A program made the translations under genes and the position numbers. Positions 15,237 through 23,300 of a stretch of 33,466 nucleotides of DNA are shown here, piece after piece. Origin of the DNA: an uncultured bacterium. GTDB lineage: Bacteria > Bacteroidota > Bacteroidia > Bacteroidales > Bacteroidaceae. The stretch lies in NCBI GenBank assembly GCA_945829115.1, contig CALZTP010000020.1, forward strand, positions 1 through 33,466. Direction: 5' to 3'. A model generated the notes under the pieces. That model saw only the letters and a list, made by a program, of their open reading frames with translations. It did not search any database and was not told the origin of the DNA. Each line of letters begins with the position of its first letter. The stretch's first letter is position 1.

Positions 15237-17087
15237 TTAGATACCGAGTTTTTCGTTAAACATCTTAAGAGTCTCCAGCTGGTTGACCTTGACGTGAACA
15301 AAGTTTTCGATGCCTTCCTTCTTTAGGTCTTCAGCGCATGCTGGAGCACCGGCAACAACAAAGAGGGCACGGTTGTCAAGATACTTGAATGCAGGAACAG
15401 CATACTCTGCATATTCATCGTCGCTTGAGCAGATCACCACAACATCAGCTCCCGCAGCGAGGGCTGCGTCTACACCTTCCTCAACGTTCTTGAAGCCGAG
15501 GTTATCGATAACCTTATAGCCAGCACATGCGAAGAAGTTTGTAGAGAACTGTGCACGAGCCTGACGCCATACGAGGTTTCCTATGGTGAGCATGAAAGCA
15601 ACTGGCTGCTTCTCAGCCTTCTCTGTAGCGAGACGGAGGTTCTCAAAGTCTGCTGCGAGGCGTGTGGAGTTGATTGCCTTGAACTCTGCTGCGTCGGAAT
15701 TACAGTTGCAGCAGTGAACGAGAGGCTGCTTGCCATCACTGTTCTCTGTAAAGTTCGGGAACTGGTTTGTTCCAAGCAGGAATTCACGACGCTGAGCGGC
15801 ATGGAGGTGACGCTTTTCGTTTGTTGCATTAATATCGTCCTGAACATTGCCACTCTTTGCAGCTGCGAGGAAACCACCCTTTTCTTCCACCGAGAGGAAA
15901 ATCTTCCAGGCCTCCTGAGCGAGGGAAGAGGTGAGTTCTTCAATATAATAAGAACCAGCAGAAGGATCTACGATAGTAGCGAAATGGCTCTCTTCCTTCA
16001 GTAGTAGCTGCTGGTTTCTTGCTATGCGCTCAGAGAAATCATTTGGCTGCTCGTAGACAGCATCGAATGGGGTAACCACGATTGAGTGCACACCAGCGAT
16101 TGCTGCCGACATGGTCTCTGTCTGTGAGCGGAGAAGGTTCACGTAAGCATCGAACACAGTCATGTTATATGTTGACGTCTGGGCATTTGCAATCATCTTG
16201 CATGCGCAGTCGCAACATGGGTTGTATTCCTTCACGATCTTTGCCCAAAGCATGCGTGCCGCACGGAACTTTGCTATCTCCATGAAGTAGTTCTCAGAGA
16301 TGCCAAAGTTAAACTTGATGCGCTTTGCTGCCTCTGAAGGGTCTACTCCAGCTGCGATGAGCTGCTCAAGATATTCTACACCCCAAGCGAGTGCATATCC
16401 GAGCTCCTGAACGATATACGCTCCTGCGTTGTTCAAAGCCGATGCATTTACTGTAACAACACGGAAATACTTGTAGTCTTTCACGGTCTCAATCAGTTCC
16501 TTTGCCAGTGAAAGGAGAGCGTCGATGTTCTTTCCCTTCATAACGGTCTTCTCGATTGGGTCCCAATCGATAGAAGCCACAATGCGGTCTTTCTCGTAGC
16601 CCTTCTCCTCGAAGTAAGCAACAAGAATTTTTGCCAGTTCAACAGTGTGACGCTTGCAAGTAGAGAAGTTCAGCTCAATGCAGTCGCAGGCAATGCCTTC
16701 AAGAAGCTGCTCAACATACTCCTTTGACAACTCCTTTGCAGGAATCTTGAAACCAAGAGAGTCAATACCTTTGTTGAGAACATCGAGTGCCTTGACGTTA
16801 GCTTCCTTGGCAGAAGAAGCCTCAATGTTCTGACGAACATACCACTCGTTGTCAGACTTTTTGTTTCCACGGACAAATGGGAACTCTCCTGGGAGAGCGT
16901 TAGGTGTCTGCAGTTTCTCTACATCCTCACGTCTGTAGAACGGCTGCACATCAAAACCTTCATTTGTTCTCCACACCATGCGCTTCTGGAAGTCTGCGCC
17001 CTTCAGGTCGACCTGAATTTTGTCAAGCCACTCCTGAGTGGTAGGTGCCGTAAACTCTTGGAAGAGTTTTTCGTTGGTCTTATTCAT
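15237..17087 (-). CDS. mutA: methylmalonyl-CoA mutase, small subunit
   Basis: The 616-aa beta subunit of the heterodimeric mutase. It is homologous to MutB but shorter. It keeps the barrel fold (MLWAKIVKEYNP, VDPSAGSYYIEELT) and lacks the DxHxxG cobalamin motif: its C-terminal domain reads IDNLGFKNVEEGVDAALAAG at the equivalent place. It is therefore structural rather than catalytic, as known for this family. The start MNKTNEKLFQEF is well placed. It is the first gene of the mutAB operon, read from a promoter at about 17282-17313 through a leader of roughly 190 nt. The leader carries GC-richer hairpins at 17115-17176. Confidence 0.95.
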   Translation of the reverse strand: MNKTNEKLFQEFTAPTTQEWLDKIQVDLKGADFQKRMVWRTNEGFDVQPFYRREDVEKLQTPNALPGEFPFVRGNKKSDNEWYVRQNIEASSAKEANVKALDVLNKGIDSLGFKIPAKELSKEYVEQLLEGIACDCIELNFSTCKRHTVELAKILVAYFEEKGYEKDRIVASIDWDPIEKTVMKGKNIDALLSLAKELIETVKDYKYFRVVTVNASALNNAGAYIVQELGYALAWGVEYLEQLIAAGVDPSEAAKRIKFNFGISENYFMEIAKFRAARMLWAKIVKEYNPCCDCACKMIANAQTSTYNMTVFDAYVNLLRSQTETMSAAIAGVHSIVVTPFDAVYEQPNDFSERIARNQQLLLKEESHFATIVDPSAGSYYIEELTSSLAQEAWKIFLSVEEKGGFLAAAKSGNVQDDINATNEKRHLHAAQRREFLLGTNQFPNFTENSDGKQPLVHCCNCNSDAAEFKAINSTRLAADFENLRLATEKAEKQPVAFMLTIGNLVWRQARAQFSTNFFACAGYKVIDNLGFKNVEEGVDAALAAGADVVVICSSDDEYAEYAVPAFKYLDNRALFVVAGAPACAEDLKKEGIENFVHVKVNQLETLKMFNEKLGI

Positions 17088-17281
17088 TTTTATTTTTGGT
17101 AATTAAAATTATCGCTGGCTTCGCCTTCCGAACACTGCAAGGCATTGCGTTCCTTGAAACAGTACGTGCCCTTGCATGCCACTCTCAGCTATGCTCAGCA
17201 ATATTTATGATTAGTGATAAAATTATATGGTTTTGTTATTGTAAAACTCACCGAAATTCAAACTAAATCAGATTCAGCATG

Positions 17282-17313
17282 CAAAAATACTTAAAATTGT
17301 TAGTGCAAGCAAA
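17282..17313 (-). promoter_or_regulatory. mutAB promoter
   Basis: On the minus strand TTTG (17310-17313) and TATTTTTG (17282-17289) are separated by 20 bp, a full Bacteroidota promoter match. The predicted start is near 17275. Confidence 0.65.
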
Positions 17314-17379
17314 AAAAAGAGAATAAAATATCTTAAATACAAAAACTTTAATGAAAAATGAGAAAAAATCGGAAAAAAA

Positions 17380-17411
17380 TTCGTCTTTCGTGGATATTTT
17401 GACTAACTTTG
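17380..17411 (+). promoter_or_regulatory. antiporter/Na+ pump operon promoter
   Basis: TAACTTTG (17404-17411) is preceded 20 bp upstream by TTCG (17380-17383), a 3 of 4 match to the -33 box. The predicted start near 17418 gives a leader of about 150 nt with a strong hairpin at 17420-17448. Confidence 0.55.
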
Positions 17412-17568
17412 TAGCGTTTTTCTCAATGCAAGAAGAATCTTGCGAGAAGAGTGGTCAGAAATAGACGAAAGAAACGCATTTTCAACTCCCCTGCCCTACC
17501 CCTAAAACAACATAAAAAAGAACATCAATGGAATAATCATTTACTTACTACAACCTATCAAAAACAAT

Positions 17569-19260
17569 ATGGATTGGATAATAGACCTTTTTACAAGAAC
17601 TGATTCTATTGCTCATATAGCATTCCTCTACGCTATCGTGATAGCCGTGGGTGTCTATATGGGAAAAATCAAATTCGGAGGCATTGCCCTCGGTGTCACT
17701 TTCGTTCTCTTTGCTGGCATCGCAGCTGGACATTTAGGCTTCACAGCCCCACTACCCATTCTGACCTTTGTTCAAGACTTCGGACTTATTCTGTTCGTCT
17801 TCATGATTGGCTTGCAGGTGGGTCCTGGTTTCTTCGAGAGCTTCCGGGAAGGTGGTGTAAAGTTGAATCTTTTGGCATGCAGCATGATTCTCTTGAACAT
17901 TCTCGTGATGTTCGGGTGTTATTATGCCTTCTTCGACACAACCGACCAAAAAAACCTACCAATGCTCGTGGGTACGCTTTATGGTGCTGTGACAAACACG
18001 CCTGGTCTCGGTGCTGCTAACGAAGCGCTATCTTCTGTATTCCCAGCTGGCGGACCAGACATTGCGAATGGTTACGCATGTGCCTATCCGCTCGGTGTCG
18101 TAGGCATCATAGGTGCCACTATTCTTATTAGGTATATCTGCAAGGTAAAGCTCCACAGAGAAGAGGAAGACCTCGAGCAGAAGGAGAGTGCAAACAGCAG
18201 TGCAAAACCTTATCTCATGCACCTGCAGGTGTCTAACTCTTATCTCTCTGGACACACCATTCTTGAGATTCACGAGTTCATGAAGCGTGACTTTGTCTTC
18301 TCACGCATATTAAGAAACAACGAACTGATTATTCCCAAGTCTTCTACAGTTCTTGAACAGGGAGATAAAGTCTATTGCGTATGTGCAGAGGCTGACGCAG
18401 AAGCTATCATCGCTTTCGTAGGACCAAAAATTGAAGTTCCAGAATTTAAGGAGCAAGAGGCCACAAAGCAGATGATTAGTAAGCGAATTCTCGTAACAAA
18501 ATCTGAGATAAATGGTAAGACTTTGGCAAAGATGCACTTCTCCAGTGTATACGGTGTGAACGTGACTCGCGTGACACGTCAGGGCATGGACCTCTTTGCA
18601 AGCAGTAACCTTGCTCTTCAGGTTGGCGACCGCATAATGGTTGTGGGCGACAAGACTTCCGTGAACCGCGTAGCCTCTCTCGTAGGCAATGCCATCAAGC
18701 GTCTCGACCATCCAAACATCGCCACCATCTTCGTGGGCATCTTCCTTGGAATCATCTTTGGTAGCATACCGTTTGCCATACCAAACATCCCAGTGCCTTT
18801 GAAGCTCGGTATCGCTGGTGGTCCGCTGATCATCGCTATTCTCATTGGTCGCTTCGGATATAAGGTGCATCTTGTTACCTACACAACCACATCTGCAAAC
18901 CTAATGCTTAGAGAAGTGGGACTGGTGCTCTTCCTCTCGAGCGTGGGAATAAAAGCGGGTGCGAACTTCGTGAACACGGTTGTTGCGGGCGACGGACTCC
19001 TCTACGTGCTCAGCGGTTTCCTCATAACCGTTATACCTATATTAATAATAGGTACGATAGCACGCCTAAAGTATAAGTTCAACTATTTCACTCTCATGGG
19101 CATGATAGCTGGTTCATATACCGACCCTCCTGCACTTGCTTACGCAAACTCTTCATGCAGCAAAGACGCACCAGCAGTGGGTTATTCAACTGTCTATCCG
19201 CTCACCATGTTCTTGAGAATCTTCACTGCGCAGTTGATTATTATCTTCTTCTGCGGATAA
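17569..19260 (+). CDS. aspartate-alanine exchanger (AAE) family transporter, YidE/AspT type
   Basis: A 563-aa inner-membrane transporter of the AAE family. The fold is an internal duplication: an N-terminal membrane half (about residues 15-190), a central cytoplasmic region with two TrkA-C (RCK_C) domains (about 214-285 and 300-375), and a C-terminal membrane half (385-562). The repeats show paired signatures: [17 protein letters not shown] with [17 protein letters not shown], and [16 protein letters not shown] with [14 protein letters not shown]. The best-studied relative, AspT, exchanges aspartate for alanine in a decarboxylation-driven cycle, and other relatives handle dicarboxylates. The substrate here is unknown. 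It is first in an apparent operon with OadG-like, biotin-carrier and OadB genes (35 bp to the next). A dicarboxylate or related exchanger for the succinate-propionate pathway is therefore plausible. Confidence 0.9.
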   Translation: MDWIIDLFTRTDSIAHIAFLYAIVIAVGVYMGKIKFGGIALGVTFVLFAGIAAGHLGFTAPLPILTFVQDFGLILFVFMIGLQVGPGFFESFREGGVKLNLLACSMILLNILVMFGCYYAFFDTTDQKNLPMLVGTLYGAVTNTPGLGAANEALSSVFPAGGPDIANGYACAYPLGVVGIIGATILIRYICKVKLHREEEDLEQKESANSSAKPYLMHLQVSNSYLSGHTILEIHEFMKRDFVFSRILRNNELIIPKSSTVLEQGDKVYCVCAEADAEAIIAFVGPKIEVPEFKEQEATKQMISKRILVTKSEINGKTLAKMHFSSVYGVNVTRVTRQGMDLFASSNLALQVGDRIMVVGDKTSVNRVASLVGNAIKRLDHPNIATIFVGIFLGIIFGSIPFAIPNIPVPLKLGIAGGPLIIAILIGRFGYKVHLVTYTTTSANLMLREVGLVLFLSSVGIKAGANFVNTVVAGDGLLYVLSGFLITVIPILIIGTIARLKYKFNYFTLMGMIAGSYTDPPALAYANSSCSKDAPAVGYSTVYPLTMFLRIFTAQLIIIFFCG

Positions 19261-19295
19261 AGTAAAAACCTAATACATTATTATATTATACAGAA

Positions 19296-20273
19296 ATGAA
19301 AAATAAACTATTGCTATTTGCTATGATGCTCATAGCCTCTCACAATGCCTTTGCACAAGGTGCGAAAAGCATAAAGATCAACGAGGTTATGACACATAAC
19401 AAATCAAGTATCCAGGACGAGTTTGGAGACAACAACGCCTGGGTGGAATTATGTAACGTTTCACATTCCACACAAAACATTCGAGGAATGTATATCGCTA
19501 CAGACAAGGCTGTGCTTAACAAATCGCTGAGTGCTCCAGAACGTCAGAAAATGATGTCTATTATTCCGAGCAACGACCCGAGAACAGTGATCACAGCACG
19601 TCAACACATCGTCTTCTTCCTAAACAGTGCGTCAAACAAGGGAACACTGCATCTCGACAGAAAGGCAGAATCAGGAAAACCACTCTGGATCGCTATCTAC
19701 GACGGTAACGGTGTTGACCTCCTCGACTCTATCACAGTTCCAGCACTGAAAGAGAATGAGGCTTACGCAAGAGTGAAAGACGGTAGCACAACATGGCGCA
19801 TCTGCGACTCCACCCTTGTTACTCCCAACACCGCCAATACCCCTTATTTCAACAATAAGATCAAGGACACAAAGGAGAACGACCCTCACGGTTTCGCAAT
19901 CACCATTCTTGCCATGGGCACAACATTCTCTTGTCTGCTCCTGCTCTTCATCTTCTTCAAGATCCTCGGCTTCATCATGAGGAACTTCACCACTGGTAAG
20001 AAGATTGCCTATAAGCATCCTTTCAAACCTGTAACAAAGACCGTGCAGAAGGTAGACGACGTTATCGACACTTCTGCAATCATCCTCAAGGACGGTCTGA
20101 AGACAAAGGGTATCGACAAGAAGGTCTACATTGCTGTCATTGCTATGGCGCTCAAGCAGTATCAGGATGATGTTCACGATGTGGAGTCTGGTGTTATCAC
20201 AATCAAGCCAAAGAAGACAAGTTGGAAGCACTACGTGAATGCAACCAGCGAAAGTCCTATCCTCAAGAAATAA
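19296..20273 (+). CDS. lamin-tail domain protein with OadG-like Na+ pump gamma-subunit C-terminus
   Basis: A 325-aa membrane protein. A signal peptide (MKNKLLLFAMMLIASHNAFA, cleavage likely after residue 20) leads into a beta-rich domain (about 25-190) that starts KSIKINEVMTHN and contains NNAWVELCNVS. This is characteristic of lamin-tail (LTD) domains and should lie in the periplasm. A single membrane helix (about 203-229) is followed by a basic cytoplasmic tail of about 95 residues. Position, topology and the operon partners match the small gamma subunit (OadG) of Na+-translocating decarboxylases, here enlarged by the periplasmic domain. In known pumps gamma assembles the complex and contacts the alpha subunit. 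The role of the lamin-tail part is unknown. No catalytic residues are expected. Confidence 0.8.
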   Translation: MKNKLLLFAMMLIASHNAFAQGAKSIKINEVMTHNKSSIQDEFGDNNAWVELCNVSHSTQNIRGMYIATDKAVLNKSLSAPERQKMMSIIPSNDPRTVITARQHIVFFLNSASNKGTLHLDRKAESGKPLWIAIYDGNGVDLLDSITVPALKENEAYARVKDGSTTWRICDSTLVTPNTANTPYFNNKIKDTKENDPHGFAITILAMGTTFSCLLLLFIFFKILGFIMRNFTTGKKIAYKHPFKPVTKTVQKVDDVIDTSAIILKDGLKTKGIDKKVYIAVIAMALKQYQDDVHDVESGVITIKPKKTSWKHYVNATSESPILKK

Positions 20274-20385
20274 CCCCTAAAAAATAAGTAAAAAAGCAAA
20301 AAAATAAAACATTTACTTCTGCCTCTTTCTTGATTTCCCACAATTCGGAAAAAGGCAGTAGAAACATAAAAAAACAGAAACAACA

Positions 20386-20832
20386 ATGGCAAAATATCAA
20401 TACACCGTTGAGGGAACCGACTATGATGTTGAGATTCTCGAAATAGAAGATAACGTAGCAAAAGTGAACGTGAACGGAGCGGAATTCGTAGTAGAACTCA
20501 AGCAGGCTCTCAAACCAACCACACGTCCTATCAAACAGGTTGTTGCTCCAGAACCAAAACCAGCAGCTCCAGCAGCAGCAGCAACAGTACAGCAACCAGC
20601 AGCAGCTCCAGCAGGAGCGGGCAGAAACATCTGTGCTCCTCTCCCTGGCACTATCATCGACATTAAGGTGAAGGTTGGCGATCAGGTAAAAGAGGGCGAC
20701 ACACTGCTCATTCTCGAGGCAATGAAAATGCAGAACAACATCGAGGCAGAGGCAAGCGGACAGGTAACTGCCATCCACGTAAAACCAGGTGACTCAGTGA
20801 TGGAAGGCACAGCGTTAGTGACAATAGCTTAA
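20386..20832 (+). CDS. biotin carboxyl carrier protein of a Na+-pump decarboxylase
   Basis: A 148-aa biotinyl carrier. Residues 1-45 form an N-terminal domain (YQYTVEGTDYDVEI) typical of stand-alone carriers of methylmalonyl-CoA or oxaloacetate decarboxylase. Residues 54-77 are a flexible Pro/Ala linker. Residues 80-148 are the biotinyl domain with EAMKMQNN, biotinylated at Lys114. It would shuttle CO2 from the carboxyltransferase to the membrane pump. It lies 10 bp before oadB and 112 bp after the OadG-like gene. That longer gap has a CTGCCT ... AGGCAG stem at 20319-20358 and no clear promoter. It could in principle serve another biotin enzyme, but the context argues for the pump. Confidence 0.93.
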   Translation: MAKYQYTVEGTDYDVEILEIEDNVAKVNVNGAEFVVELKQALKPTTRPIKQVVAPEPKPAAPAAAATVQQPAAAPAGAGRNICAPLPGTIIDIKVKVGDQVKEGDTLLILEAMKMQNNIEAEASGQVTAIHVKPGDSVMEGTALVTIA

Positions 20833-20842
20833 AAACCATACT

Positions 20843-22003
20843 ATGGAGACATTTTTCAATTTTCTAAAAAACAATTTCTTCGATTTTCTGACATATACCG
20901 GCTTTGCCAATGCAGAAATAGGAAACATCATAATGATTGCCGTCGGCATATTCTTTATCTGGCTGGCAATCAAGAAAGATTTTGAGCCACTGCTCCTCGT
21001 TCCTATCGGACTGGGCATCATTCTCGGAAACATACCGTTTAAAGCCGATGCCGGACTCGAGATTGGACTCTATGAAGACAATTCGGTGTTGAACATCTTC
21101 TATCAAGGAGTGAAACTCGGATGGTATCCACCACTCGTGTTCCTTGGCATCGGTGCCATGACCGACTTCACCGCACTGATAGCAAACCCAAAGCTGGTGC
21201 TCATAGGTGCCGCAGCACAGTTCGGTATCTTTGGTGCATACATGACTGCGCTATACCTCGGATTCGAGCCTAATCAGGCGGCTGGTATTGCCATCATCGG
21301 TGGCGCTGACGGTCCTACAGCCATCTTCCTGAGCTCCAAGCTCTGTCCGAACCTCATGGGTGCCATTGCCGTTTGTGCTTATTCATACATGGCGCTCGTG
21401 CCAGTTATCCAGCCACCGTTGATGCGTCTTCTCACAACAAAGAAGGAGCGACTCATTCACATGAAACCGTCTCGCGATGTCTCTCAAGTAGAGCGCATTC
21501 TCTTCCCGATCATCGGCTTGCTCATCACAACGTTCATAGTGCCTTCTGGTCTTCCTCTCCTCGGTATGCTCTTCTTCGGAAACCTTCTGAAAGAGTCTGG
21601 TAAGACAACTCGTTTGGCAAAGACCGCTGGTTCTGCTCTTAACGACATCATCGTGATGCTCCTCGGACTCACTGTAGGATGCTCTACTCAGGCAAGTGAG
21701 TTCCTCACAATGAACACCATCTTCATCTTCTTCCTCGGTGCTTGTGCATTCGTGGTGGCAACATGCTCTGGTGTACTCTTCGTGAAGTTCATGAACCTCT
21801 TCCTCCCTGCAAGCAAGAAGATCAACCCACTCATTGGTAACGCAGGTGTCTCTGCAGTACCTATGTCTGCGCGTATCTCTAACAACCTCGGACTGGAATA
21901 CGACCGCAAGAACTTCCTCCTCATGCATGCTATGGGACCAAACGTGGCTGGCGTTATCGGCTCTGCCGTTGCTGCTGGTGCACTCCTCGGGTTCTTGTCG
22001 TAA
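20843..22003 (+). CDS. oadB: Na+-transporting decarboxylase beta subunit (OadB/MmdB family)
   Basis: A 386-aa multispanning inner-membrane subunit that decarboxylates carboxybiotin and extrudes Na+. The key membrane motif GGADGPTAIF (153-162, Asp156) corresponds to the essential Asp of OadB. SYMALVPVIQPP (181-192) and GPNVAGVIGSAVAAG near the C-terminus are also typical. The length fits the family (about 375-430 aa). OadB of oxaloacetate decarboxylase and MmdB of methylmalonyl-CoA decarboxylase are not separable by motif. The nearby mutAB operon favours methylmalonyl-CoA as the ultimate substrate. It is last in its operon and is followed 8 bp later by a terminator. The alpha (carboxyltransferase) subunit is not in the window. 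Confidence 0.94.
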   Translation: METFFNFLKNNFFDFLTYTGFANAEIGNIIMIAVGIFFIWLAIKKDFEPLLLVPIGLGIILGNIPFKADAGLEIGLYEDNSVLNIFYQGVKLGWYPPLVFLGIGAMTDFTALIANPKLVLIGAAAQFGIFGAYMTALYLGFEPNQAAGIAIIGGADGPTAIFLSSKLCPNLMGAIAVCAYSYMALVPVIQPPLMRLLTTKKERLIHMKPSRDVSQVERILFPIIGLLITTFIVPSGLPLLGMLFFGNLLKESGKTTRLAKTAGSALNDIIVMLLGLTVGCSTQASEFLTMNTIFIFFLGACAFVVATCSGVLFVKFMNLFLPASKKINPLIGNAGVSAVPMSARISNNLGLEYDRKNFLLMHAMGPNVAGVIGSAVAAGALLGFLS

Positions 22004-22011
22004 AAGAGGTT

Positions 22012-22044
22012 AAATAGGTGTGGAGAAACATGCACACCTATTTT
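22012..22044 (+). terminator. oadB operon terminator
   Basis: AAATAGGTGTG (22012-22022) and CACACCTATTT (22033-22043) form an 11-bp perfect stem with a 10-nt loop, followed by a short T-run. It is placed directly after the oadB stop. Confidence 0.8.
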
Positions 22045-22050
22045 GTGAAC

Positions 22051-22203
22051 CATTCTGAGATGGAGAATGCTCTTTTTTTGTATTCTCCATCTTCCCAAAA
22101 CGCAAAAGAAAACAAAGAGAGGTTTCGGGGTATTCTCTATCCCGAAATCTTTCACAAGTTCTTAGAATACCTTCTCTCTCACCCTAATCTTTTTAAGAAC
22201 TTG
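22051..22203 (+). promoter_or_regulatory. stacked inverted repeats in the dapA upstream region
   Basis: Three inverted repeats follow each other. AGATGGAGAAT (22058-22068) pairs with ATTCTCCATCT (22082-22092), but its first half can also pair as CATTCT/AGAATG (22051-22069) before a T-run. Then TTTCGGG (22123-22129) pairs with CCCGAAA (22141-22147). Finally CAAGTTCTTA (22155-22164) pairs with TAAGAACTTG (22194-22203). Together with the oadB terminator they fill most of the 265-bp gap and suggest an RNA-level control region, though no known riboswitch was recognised. Confidence 0.5.
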
Positions 22204-22268
22204 ATTCCTTACAGGATAATTATACTTTCCAACCCAAACCCCAACAAACACAATAAGAACACAAAAAA

Positions 22269-23168
22269 ATGAAATCAGTTATGAAGAACAATATTTTTCG
22301 TGGATTAGGAATAGCACTTATAACGCCATTTACAGAAGATGGTGCCGTTGACTTCGTTGCTTTAAAGAATGTTGTAGAGTATCAGCTTGAAAACGGTGCC
22401 GATTTCCTCTGCATTCTTGCAACAACAGGAGAGACTCCTTGTCTCTCAAAACAGGAACGTCTCGCAATACAGCATTTTGTTGTGAAACTCGTAAACGGAA
22501 AGGTGCCTATTGTTGTTGGATGCGGTGGAAATAATACTGCGGCTGTTTGTGAGGAACTACAGAATGGCGATTTTGAAGGCATCGACGGCATCCTCAGCGT
22601 ATGCCCATACTATAACAAACCGTCTCAAGAAGGACTCTTCCAGCACTTTAAAGCCATTGCCGGATCTACACGCCTGCCAGTAATACTCTATAACGTACCA
22701 GGGCGTACAGGAATAAACCTAAAGGCAGAAACCACCGTACGCCTTGCCAATGCCTGCGAAAATATCGTGGCTATCAAAGAAGCAAGCGGAAGCCTTGAAC
22801 AGGTTGACGAAATTCTAAAAAACAAACCTGAGGGCTTTGCCGTTCTTTCTGGCGATGACTCACTCACCTACCCAATGATTGCCTGTGGTGCAGAGGGTGT
22901 GATCTCCGTAATCGGAAACGCTCTGCCAAAGGAGTTCTCGAGAATGATTCGACTGGAGCAAAGGGGCGAGTTCGAGGCTGCTGTGAAGATACACCATAAA
23001 TTCACTGATCTCTACAACCTCCTCTTCGTAGACGGAAACCCTGCTGGTGTGAAAGCTCTCCTCCATGAGATGGGTTTCATAAAGAATATTCTCCGTCTCC
23101 CTCTTGTTCCAACTCGTGTGGCTACCGTTCAGAAGATGTCGCAGATTCTTAAGGAGCTGAAGCTATAA
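22269..23168 (+). CDS. dapA: 4-hydroxy-tetrahydrodipicolinate synthase
   Basis: DapA condenses pyruvate with aspartate semialdehyde, the first committed step to diaminopimelate (peptidoglycan) and lysine. The 299-aa protein is a TIM-barrel class I aldolase. TTGET (52-56) binds the pyruvate carboxylate, Tyr141 is in LYNVPGRTG, and the Schiff-base Lys170 is in VAIKEASG. GDDSLTYPM (195-203) is a further family motif. The start at 22269 is used; an in-frame ATG four codons later is equally possible, since the upstream region is A-rich without a clear ribosome site. It is separated from oadB by a terminator and stacked hairpins and followed by hisB after 132 bp. Confidence 0.95.
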   Translation: MKSVMKNNIFRGLGIALITPFTEDGAVDFVALKNVVEYQLENGADFLCILATTGETPCLSKQERLAIQHFVVKLVNGKVPIVVGCGGNNTAAVCEELQNGDFEGIDGILSVCPYYNKPSQEGLFQHFKAIAGSTRLPVILYNVPGRTGINLKAETTVRLANACENIVAIKEASGSLEQVDEILKNKPEGFAVLSGDDSLTYPMIACGAEGVISVIGNALPKEFSRMIRLEQRGEFEAAVKIHHKFTDLYNLLFVDGNPAGVKALLHEMGFIKNILRLPLVPTRVATVQKMSQILKELKL

Positions 23169-23225
23169 TCCTCCCCACCCTATTTTTCACAATAAAGAAA
23201 AAAAGGATTTTTAAAAAACAAGAGG

Positions 23226-23270
23226 ATGAATAAGAACAAGAAAAAGAAGCAGAAGAAGATTAAGAAGTAG
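23226..23270 (+). other. 14-codon lysine-rich mini-ORF between dapA and hisB
   Basis: ATG at 23226 opens MNKNKKKKQKKIKK and stops at TAG 23268-23270. Nine of 14 codons are Lys, and AGAGG lies directly before the ATG. It sits in a purine-only style tract (23220-23300) leading to hisB. It could be a translated leader, but the same tract may simply be low-complexity sequence. Confidence 0.3.
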
Positions 23271-23300
23271 TAGAAGGAGGTTGTAGTAGAAGAAGAAACA

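Larger units (their letters stand above)
17088..17568. other. mutA / antiporter divergent intergenic region
   Basis: This 481-bp region holds two back-to-back promoters and two leaders. The mutA-side leader (17100-17180) is noticeably richer in G+C than its surroundings. It has small stems, including GGC-TTC-GCC (17117-17125) and TGCAAGG (17136-17142) with CCTTGCA (17170-17176). The antiporter-side leader carries a hairpin at 17420-17448: TTCTC, GCAAGA, 4-nt loop, TCTTGC, GAGAA. No open frame was seen, and no cobalamin riboswitch consensus lies on the mutA sense strand. Confidence 0.6.

Noticed and set aside
17178..17183. cobalamin riboswitch core (GCCACT) before mutA
   Set aside because: The only match is on the strand opposite to mutA, and the rest of the consensus (upstream stems, following G) is missing.
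18310..18870. 186-aa frame antisense to the antiporter
   Set aside because: Lies wholly within the exchanger gene, which has clear duplicated transporter motifs; no family motif in the antisense product.
21383..21928. 181-aa frame antisense to oadB
   Set aside because: Glu/His/Cys-rich shadow of a hydrophobic membrane protein gene; no own context.
22018..22272. 84-aa frame before dapA
   Set aside because: Begins inside the oadB terminator stem, runs through three inverted repeats and has low-complexity sequence; kept only as RNA-level region.
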